Positions 56,801 through 64,000 of a stretch of DNA of 64,000 nt are shown here, piece after piece. The notes beneath the pieces are model-generated. The model was not told the DNA's origin. It did not search any database and saw nothing but the letters and a program-made list of their open reading frames with translations. Source of the DNA: Selaginella moellendorffii. Its lineage: Eukaryota; Streptophyta; Lycopodiopsida; Selaginellales; Selaginellaceae. The DNA lies in assembly GCF_000143415.4 (NCBI RefSeq), contig NW_003314327.1, positions 458,775 through 522,774 of the forward strand, given 5' to 3'. Every line of letters starts with the position of its first letter. The stretch's first letter is position 1. Both the position numbers and the translations under genes were made by a program.

Positions 56801-57339
56801 ATGTCACAGGGGTGCAGAGTTCTATTGGTGCTTCACCATATAAACTTCTATATGGTCATGATCCAATATTACCAACAGAGCTGGGTTTACCTTCGCGATT
56901 GCCACGAGCTCCTGATGCTAGATCATGGGATCAATATTTGACAAGCATTCTTCCACTTGTCCGAGCGGAGTCTGCTGAACACTTAGGCCGTGTACAAGTG
57001 GGACAACAACGGCGCTACAATTCCCATCATCGTCCACCTGCAGAGTACAAAGTGGATGATTTGGTGTTAGTCCGTTTTCCCCATCTTACGGTACGTGGTT
57101 TATCTAAGGGGCTCCTTGCGCAGTGGAAAGGACCGTATCGGGTGTTGCGGCAAGTTGGACCACAAGTTTATGAGGTTCGGCATGACGTTCAGCAGGCCGA
57201 TCCTCCGGAGATTGTGCATGTGCAGCGGTTAAAATGCTTCATACAAAGGGATCAGGAGCAGTTAATACCGTCTACAGATCCACCGATGCCTCCTCCTGAT
57301 GTTCCTCCAGATCCCGGCCCATCTACAAGAGAACCCTGA
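53741..57339 (+). pseudogene. Gypsy pol polyprotein (PR-RT-RH-IN) with one frameshift in integrase
   Basis: The long pol frame runs from the gag overlap to a stop at 56485. Protease: LVDTGSSLSSIARP near 54024. Reverse transcriptase: VMKPDGSIRFCIDYRPLNEV (near 54710), LDLASGYWQVPMAEEDIPKT, MPFGLNNAPATFQRMMDEVL and catalytic DFIDDVLIHSEG (near 55030; FIDD replaces the usual YxDD). RNase H: RPFILRVDASDIGLGGVLMQ (near 55465), YSTTEKECLAAVWGFEKL. Integrase zinc domain: GHMGHRRVTEKLRRSFYWPE and CVWCQARN. A one-base frame change near 56430 moves the integrase core to another frame, which runs to 57339 (FCPEWILSDNGPAFMAEVFH, TSAYHPQSDGLVERLVRTFK). No chromodomain is visible at the C-terminus. The frame break makes this copy defective as read. 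Confidence 0.88.
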
Positions 57340-57547
57340 CGGCCTTCCATTATTACGAGAGGAGGGGATGATGTGAGGGCCAAGTGTACGGCTACGATGC
57401 CATATACTAATTTTTTTGCGTAGTGGATTTTGGTAGTCGTCGGATTGGTTTCAATCCGGACCACTCGCTCCTGTATATAAGCTAGGGTTTTTGGGCTAAT
57501 TGATATGCACATTTCTGTATTTCCTTTCTATATTCCATGCACTCACA

Positions 57548-57620
57548 AATTGAAATATTTTGTTATTTCCTAAATAATTAATTATTTAAACTTAAACAAT
57601 AAAAATAATAATGTAAAGTT

Positions 57621-57707
<87 letters not shown>

Positions 57708-57722
57708 TATATATATATATAT
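57548..57722. repeat. (TA)n microsatellite between two Gypsy elements
   Basis: Nearly pure TA repeats from about 57623 to 57722, with one short AAATA interruption near 57701. Length in such tracts is prone to assembly error. Confidence 0.85.
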
Positions 57723-59347
57723 TGTGAGGGCTAAGTGTACAGTTACAATGCCGTATACTAATATTAGCGTAGTGGGATTTTGGTACCCGTCGGATTGGTT
57801 TCAATCTGGACCACTCGCTCCTGTATATAAGTTAAGGTTTTTAGGCTAATTAAGATGCACATTTCTGTATTCCCTTTCCATATTCCAAGCACTCACATTG
57901 GTAGAGGTGAGGGGCATCTTTGATTGTCCCTAAGGAGTGCTTGGATTTGGGATTTTGGTTTAAATCTAGCTTTTGCATCGTCTAGATCTAGCTTTTTCCA
58001 TTTCCTTTCTTTTGTTTTTTTTTTTTAGGGTTTTGGTTTAGATCTAGCTTTTTGCGTTGTCTAGATCTACCATTTCCTTCTAGCTTTTTATCATTTCTCT
58101 TCTTTTGCTCTTTCTTTTTCGTTTATCTTCATGGCAGATCAGCAATCTCCTCCTTTGACTCTAGAGCAGCAGTTAATACAATTGCTTGATGCTATGCGCT
58201 TGCAATTGAACAACCAAACTCAGTTGATGGTGGCGTTCACGGCATGTGGTACAACTCCTCCTGCTCTTGGTGCCAATCCTCGCGTTCGGCCGGAGTTCTT
58301 TCGCGGGAATCCTGGGGATGATGTGTACCATTGGTTCGATCACTTCACGGTGATTGTCACATATCATTTTTGGGATGATGCTCAACGGTTGCGTGAGTTT
58401 CCCACGTGTCTCCAAGGGACGGTGTTGCAATGGTAAAATTGTTTGAGCCCAACCACTCGTGGGGTTTGGAGTGTTCTCCCGGACATCTTCAAACGCGCCT
58501 TCGGACATGCCGATGATTGTGATGATGCTTTCCAACAATTGTATCGTCTTTACCAAGGGCCATCTGAGTCAGTGATGCAATTTGGCATTCGTTTCCGAAG
58601 TTTTTTGCTTCGTGTGGAGCCAAATATGTCAGAGTGGATCAAGCTAGGAATGTTGTGGCCAGCACTTCGTCAAGATCTTGTCAGACTTGTGCATGCACTT
58701 GCTCTTGCCACCCTTGACGATGCTCTTCACTTGGCACAACGTTATGAGACGTTGCCTCTTCCACTTCTCGCTGCACGTCCTTCCGCTCCACTTCCTATGG
58801 GTGATGGTCTTGTTCGAATGGAGGTTGATGCTGCTGCTGCTCGAGTCCAAGGACAAGCGTGAGGACGTGGTCGTGGCCATGATGTTTGCTGCTAGGCATG
58901 TGATAAAGTTGGTTATACTTATTGGCATTGCCATTGTTTTCCAGATTGGCGACCTCCATTTCCTGGATGGAGACCTTGGCGTCAGCAACGTCCCGTGGGT
59001 GCTGCTGCAGTGGAAGGTCTGGACACCGAGATGCATCCGAGAAACGAGGAGTCGCGCGAGTAATGGAGGGACCTTGCGCGAATAAATCAATGACCCCTCC
59101 ATCTTTCTTTTGGGAGTATCATCAAGGGGTTCACTTGGCACCGGTTCATCTAGTGTTTACTTTCCAAGCTCGTTTTTATAACAAGAGGTCTCCTATTATT
59201 TTCTCCATGTTGGTTGATACAAGTTCGAATTTATCTTCTATTGCTCGACTTGTTGCCACACGTTGTCGTCTACACTTGCGTCGTGTGGTGGAACCAGTTT
59301 TCATTCTTTATGGCAACGGCCGTACACATGCATGTGCACGAGATGAG
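57723..59347 (+). mobile_element. Second, decayed Gypsy copy of the same family, truncated by another insertion
   Basis: LTR 57723-57897 (175 bp) begins TGTGAGGGCTAAG and ends GCACTCACA. Its primer site and leader parallel the first element. Gag begins at 58131 (MADQQSPPLTLEQQLIQLLD) but is stopped at 58434 (TGG TAA in place of a Tyr codon). It has further nonsense changes near 58860 (CAAGCGTGA) and 58892 (TGCTAGGCA, in the zinc knuckle). The protease part (VDTSSNLSSIARLVATRC near 59210) has lost the catalytic GSS. At 59347 the sequence jumps from pol into the LTR of a different element. The coding part cannot be expressed intact. Confidence 0.88.
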
Positions 59348-59579
59348 TGTGAGACACAAAATCCCTAGGCCCCAAAGTGGAGCCGGAAAGGGTGCCACGT
59401 GGTAGTGGCCAAATCGAAAGCTAAACGAGCATAACACGTTTGGACTAAAAGCTTCGACTTGGAAGGTCGAGAGCGGGAGTGGAACTCCCAACAAAGTGCT
59501 TGAGGAGCAAGCACGAGGCAACCAATAAGCAAAGCTCCAAAAAGGGACCCAAAAAGGACCAACACATGACACGTGGAAG

Positions 59580-60030
59580 TATCCGAGATGGAGTCCGAGG
59601 CGGACCCGAGTTGGAGTCCGAGATGGACCCGAAGTGGAGTCCGAGATGGACCCGAAGTGGAGTCCGAGATGGAGTCCGAAGTGGAGTCCGAGATGGAGTC
59701 CGATATGGAGTCCAAGATGGACCCGAAGTGGAGTCCGATATGGAGTCCGAGATGGACCCGAAGTGAAGTCCGATATGGAGTCCGAGATGGAGTCCGAGAT
59801 GGACCCGAAGTGGAGTCCGATATGGAGTCCGAGATGGAGTCTGAGATGGACCCGAGATGGAGTCCGAGATGGAGTCCGAGATGGAGTTCGAGATGGACCC
59901 GAGATGGAGTCCGAGATGGAGTTCGAGATGGAACCGAGACCGGGACCGAAACCGAGATCGAGACCGAGACCAAGACGGAGTCCGAGTCCGAATCCGGGAC
60001 CGAGACCGAGTCCGAGTCCGAGTCCGAATA
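59580..60030 (+). repeat. Tandem repeat of 11-12-bp units in the LARD LTR
   Basis: Alternating units GGAGTCCGAGAT and GGACCCGAAGT repeat for about 370 bp, then shade into a GACCGAGACCGA-type array to about 60030. All long open frames over this stretch on both strands are products of the repeat period. Confidence 0.85.
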
Positions 60031-60061
60031 CTAATATAGGCAGTTGGGTGAAAGCCCAAAG

Positions 60062-60073
60062 CGATCGTCCCCC

Positions 60074-60105
<32 letters not shown>

Positions 60106-60320
60106 TCCGGGGGTTCCCAAAAAATATTAAGGGGAATGGGGGGGTTTGGCCCCCCTGGGGCCCCTTTTTCCCAAAAAAGCCCTTTTTGCCCCAAAAGGGC
60201 CAACCCCATTTGGGGGGGGAAAACTCCCCCCGGGGAGTCCCAAAATAAGGGGGACCCCGCCCCCCCAAGGGGGGAATTTTGGGAAAGTTTTAAAAAATGG
60301 TTTTTTTTTCCCCCGGGAGA
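60062..60320. other. Poly-G run and homopolymer-inflated tract, probable sequencing artefact
   Basis: A run of 29 G (60075-60103) is followed by ~215 bases in which nearly every base occurs in runs of 2-8 (GGGG, CCCCC, AAAAAA, TTTTT). Normal composition resumes abruptly at GAGATCGACTGG near 60318. This looks like low-quality sequence after polymerase slippage rather than biology. Confidence 0.65.
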
Positions 60321-63300
60321 TCGACTGGCCGATACTCCCAGTCCAAGTGTGGGTGGCACTACCTACTTGGATACCAGGCGTGGCTCAACGGAACCTTGCT
60401 CTAAGCCTATGGCTAGAGCACCCAAGGGTAGAAGGCGGGGTGAGTACCTAGGTGGCTCGCGTAAGGCCACGGTGTTCCGAAATGTTGTCCTAAAGGCCCA
60501 GACTGTGGAAAGGAAGAGGAGCAGTCCTCTGGGGTAGTGACCAAGGACATAGTTGTGTGGTGAGGAAGTCCTAGAGGACCGTGGGACTTAGTGGTCAGGC
60601 TTGTGGGCCTCGATCTAGTGGCAGTGTTGGCAAACACGGCCAGGGGCAGAAAGGGACTTAGTGGGGACTGATAGAGGGATATTGGGGAAGGCTATTCCCC
60701 TTGTCGGTGGGCATCCTAAGGATGCTAAGGAGTGGATCTGAGATGACCACTCATGGATGGTTTGCTTAGTCTTGGAGAGCCAAGACTGTGATACAAGTGG
60801 TATTGGACTACCAGTGTGGCAAAGGTGATTGGGCATGGCCTTAGCATAACAGGTTGCCATGTCGGTGGTACTTTTGAGTGTTGGTCATGGGATCGGACAC
60901 GTGGAGCACTTGGACCAAGTGCAAATGTTGAGTGGCATAGATGCCATTCTCAGGGCTAGCAAGTCCCAAGTCCTGAAATGGACTTATGGAGGTTGTGATT
61001 GAGACTCCTCCAAGTGGTCAAAGGTGTGGTTAAGTGACTAAAGTAGAATGGAAAATTTAGTCGCCTACAATTTGGTATCGGAGCTGTTCTTTAGTCTGAC
61101 TTTTATTGGTGCTCAAGTATATCACCATTGATGTTAGAATTGGAAGGTCCTAGGAGTGGGTCTATCCTTGAGGAGTAGTATGTCAAGAGGACATGGCTCT
61201 CCACTCAAGTTCATGCGTGAACTTGGGCACAATGTGGTGGATAGAAAAGGGCCAATAATGGAACGACTTTGGGATCTTGGGAACAGTATAAGGTCTCCTC
61301 AGAGAGCTGAGGATGTGATCCAAATGAGCGTTTGACGTAGCAAACGGGCTAACGTAGTTGTGATAAACAACTATAGTTGGGATCACGGGAAAGATGTAGA
61401 CTCCAAAACAATAAAGGAGTCACAAGATTATCCTCATATAGTTGAGGTTGGCGCTCATGAATGTGAGACCAGAAGTAATGACCGTGGGAGGTCAAATACG
61501 GAAGAGGACTCAAGTCCTTGAAATGGTAGCCGGGGTTACCTTTAATAAATGCTGGAACAACCCAAGGAGTTGGGGGGTATACTTAGAGATGAGTTGGTAT
61601 TCTCATCACATGGATAAGTAGTCCTAAGGGGTAGAGGTTGCCCCAGAGAACAAAAACAAGTGTCAGAGTAACACTTGTGAAAATAGTCCTTCTGAGTAGG
61701 ACAAGAATGCAGGAAGTGTATTCCAATGAGCTAGTGCCTCACAAGTGGGACCTTACGGGTCTGTGGATTAACCAAGTCCAGAACTGCTGGATGACTCAAG
61801 TAGAGTCAAGGAATGGTCCTAAAAGGACTGATGGAAGCATTTGGATTGAGGTGTGTGGTACCCCACGAAGGATGGGGGGGGGGGGGGGGATCATAGGATC
61901 CAAGGATGAGAAGAAAGGGTATCTCATTGATGGCAAAATGTGCCATGCTAAAGTTGTGGGAAAGGTGTTCCCAAAAAAGAAAAAAACTTTGACACAAAGT
62001 TGTGTGTGATTTCTATGGTGCAGTGTTAACAGATGGTTGGCATGAGAAAGAGCGGTATTGGTCTTGGCAAAGACTTAGACACAAAGAAGAAGTGTCATAG
62101 AGGTAGGCTCGTGAAGCCAATGGTGTGGAGACACCAAATGTGCCAAGGTGTGATACCTTGAGGCTATGTTGGTGGGTTCATGAAAACCCTTTGCCAAAGG
62201 AATCCTAATGGAAATGGGAATGGCATAGCTTAAGCGGCAAAGCATGCAGTTGGAGTGTGGTGACCCAGATAATGATGGAGGTGTGGAAGCACCAGCAATG
62301 AGTTGTAGGACTTGACAACTATGAGGCAACTAAACAAGAGGTGCAAAATAATTGGTTAAACGGGTAGAAGGTAGCTACCCAAGCCTTCTTAATGGCATAG
62401 GGAAGTTGGACGTACCCTTATGGGGGATAAGTTGCTTATGTTGCAATATAGTAAATCAATGTCATAAAAGGAAATACTCATTGTCAAGGAAGCCATCATT
62501 GGGACACTCGAACACTCTAGAACACTAGGAGGTGGTGTTTGATGTCGCGAGGGTAATAAATAAGGCCCAAGGGACTAAGTCCCTAGCGAATGATGGATAG
62601 AAGGTGCTATCCAAATGTCCAAAGGTGGCGGAGACAGGAGAAGACTGTCTACTTGAATTGGACAAAGCCAAAAAGGGAATTTTGGCAAGGCTAGTGATGA
62701 GCATGTAAAGGCCCGTAAGCAACAATGTAATCTTGTTGTATGGGATTATAGGGTGAGCATACCTGGATTGAGGAACCACTCCCTAGGCTATCGGGTAGGT
62801 TCATCCTTAAGAATACTTTCTAAGGCATGATAGAAAGTGCAAAGTTATCCTCTTGGTTTGGAGGAGAATGACCGAAGGAAAAGTGTAAAGCCAAAAGCAA
62901 GAAGTAAGGGGATAGAACTGAACCATAGGAATCGAAGGGCATAACCAAGGTTGGTTATGCCAGCTGGGAGTGGAGAATCAAGTGGGGGCTCGAGGGTGTT
63001 GCCGCTAGCAACCGTGATGCCATGGAGAGTCTAAAATATGGAATTGTCCATGTTAGACTATATGGTAATTGGAAAGCTTGCAAAAAGGGAGGCATTAGCA
63101 AGCTAAGGGACAGAGTTCCTTCAAGGTTCCCAAGGATGATTCTAGGTAGCTTAGTACCTAGAAAGGCCAAGCGTAAATGGTTCAAGGAATGCGTGAAATT
63201 AGAGTGGCGCAGCAGAAGCGTGGTCTTGAAGCTTGCCATGAGACAAGGCTATCAAGGTTAGGGAAGTAGTTCCCGAGTGTTCAAAGAGAGGGCTTTGAAC

Positions 63301-63606
63301 GAAAGTCGATGACCAAGGGCTTTCATGCTTGTGTAGGAACCATGTTACAGTGGTCGGAGGACTTGCCAAAGTGAGATTGGCAAGTCATAGTTGAAGGTGA
63401 TAACTTCAAAAAGGGTGGGCCATGGGGCCAAGCATGGAGGAGTCCATGCATGATCACAGACTTGTCAAGTGAGAAGACTTGGCAGTGTGGAGGAACTAGG
63501 TTCCTAAGCTGTGATCTATGGCGCACTTTGAGTATAAGTTGGTGCACCGGCGTGGGGAGTCACGCCAGACATCCTAGGTGATGCCGTCCATAGATGCATA
63601 TACGGA

Positions 63607-63655
63607 GGTTGGGTTCGAGTCCCAACCCTCTAGTGCTTGGGTTCGAGTCCCAACT
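63607..63655 (+). repeat. Two tandem tRNA T-arm-like hairpins in the LARD interior
   Basis: GGTTGGGTTCGAGTCCCAACC and a second TTGGGTTCGAGTCCCAA 28 bp later each form a 5-7-bp stem with a TTCGAGT loop, and each contains a perfect Pol III B box. No A box or acceptor stem is seen upstream. Confidence 0.55.
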
Positions 63656-64000
63656 CACTAGGGCGTGGTGATGGTTTGGAATATGAGGACACTCATTTTT
63701 CGGTGGTCATGGACTCTCAGTGTGGAGACTGGCTTGGGCACACTGCCAAGCGAGGGATGCCTCGGAGTCGTGATGCACGGTTAGATTGCTTAGTGTGGCT
63801 CAGCATATCTAACTTGAACACTTTGGTGCAAGTGGCACCAAGGATGTGGTGAATGAGATGGGGACACCTAGTCTTAGTTGCTATGGACCCTTGGCCGGAA
63901 GGGTTGGCTTGGGCGCACCGCCAAGTGTGGGGGATGCCCCCGGGGTTGTAGTTAACAAATTAAAGGTCTGGAAGACCTAGTACCTATTGGCAAACCTGTT

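Larger units (their letters stand above)
52547..57547 (+). mobile_element. Ty3/Gypsy LTR retrotransposon, near-complete
   Basis: Left LTR 52547-52720 (174 bp) and right LTR 57372-57547 (176 bp) start TGTGAGGGCC and end GCACTCACA; they differ at about four single bases plus one short T-rich tract. The primer-binding site at 52722-52739 starts one base after the left LTR. The purine tract at 57357-57371 (GAGAGGAGGGGATGA) precedes the right LTR. AATT flanks both ends as a probable short target duplication. A TATA box (TGTATATAAGC) lies in each LTR. Gene order gag, protease, RT, RNase H, integrase marks Ty3/Gypsy. One frameshift in integrase suggests this copy is not self-sufficient. Confidence 0.93.
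59348..64000 (+). mobile_element. Large non-coding LTR element (LARD-like), 5' part; continues past the window
   Basis: The LTR runs 59348-61069 (1,722 bp), starting TGTGAGACAC exactly where pol of the older Gypsy copy breaks, and ending GTCGCCTACA. Three bases later comes TGGTATCGGAGC (61073-61084), an initiator-Met-type primer-binding site identical to the one in the TRIM. From 61085 to 64000 there is no gag, protease, RT or integrase on either strand, only short open frames. A long LTR with a non-coding interior is the definition of a LARD. The 3' LTR, if present, lies outside the window. Confidence 0.75.

Noticed and set aside
57592-57804. 70-codon minus frame rich in Tyr-Ile
   Set aside because: It is the translation of the (TA)n microsatellite.
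59479-60359. Long open frames on both strands (up to 332 codons)
   Set aside because: They arise from the tandem array with short period and from the homopolymer block, and encode only simple repeats.

Overview
This is nuclear DNA from a plant. The genes are dense, split by many introns of roughly 45-100 bp, and densely divergent or convergent. They encode plant-specific families: class III peroxidase, SYP5 SNARE, SHINE-type AP2/ERF factor, G-box bZIP, PHS1 phosphatase and plant TKI1. Short introns, PPR debris, and a bacterial-type lytic transglycosylase with a plastid-like leader suggest an early-diverging land plant, most likely a lycophyte such as Selaginella. That identification is inference, since no database search was possible.

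Layout. 0.9-11.2 kb: TKI1 (-), ATP10 (+), 20S proteasome alpha5 (-) and a ZGRF1-type DNA helicase (-). 11.3-17.7 kb: two tandem subtilase copies, both broken; the first carries a solo LTR. 17.7-19.5 kb: an MltB-type lytic transglycosylase. 19.7-24.3 kb: two GMC oxidoreductases separated by a mosaic of PPR fragments and a GMC fragment. 24.8-26.1 kb: peroxidase (-). 26.5-30 kb: decayed DNA with an unidentified broken gene on the minus strand, a complete 325-bp TRIM retrotransposon whose LTRs contain a tRNA-like sequence, a tRNA-Ala(TGC) gene, and copies of the SYP5 3' end. 30-43.3 kb: SYP5 (-), PHS1 (+), PIG-O (-), a GBF-type bZIP (+) and PAF1/ELF7 (+). 43.3-47.2 kb: gene-free. 47.2-52.4 kb: SHINE factor, inorganic pyrophosphatase, Mn superoxide dismutase and RPT4 (all +), then a small basic protein (-). 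52.5-64 kb: retrotransposons, namely one near-complete Ty3/Gypsy element, a second decayed copy of the same family, and a large non-coding element with a 1.7-kb LTR that interrupts the second copy and runs off the window.

The genes do not form a pathway. Most are single-copy housekeeping genes, and several have a telo-box (AAACCCTAA) just upstream of the start. The main novelty is in the mobile elements: the tRNA-bearing TRIM, a Gypsy primer-binding site that matches the tRNA-Ala gene in this same window, and a large non-coding LTR element that shares the TRIM's primer-binding-site variant.
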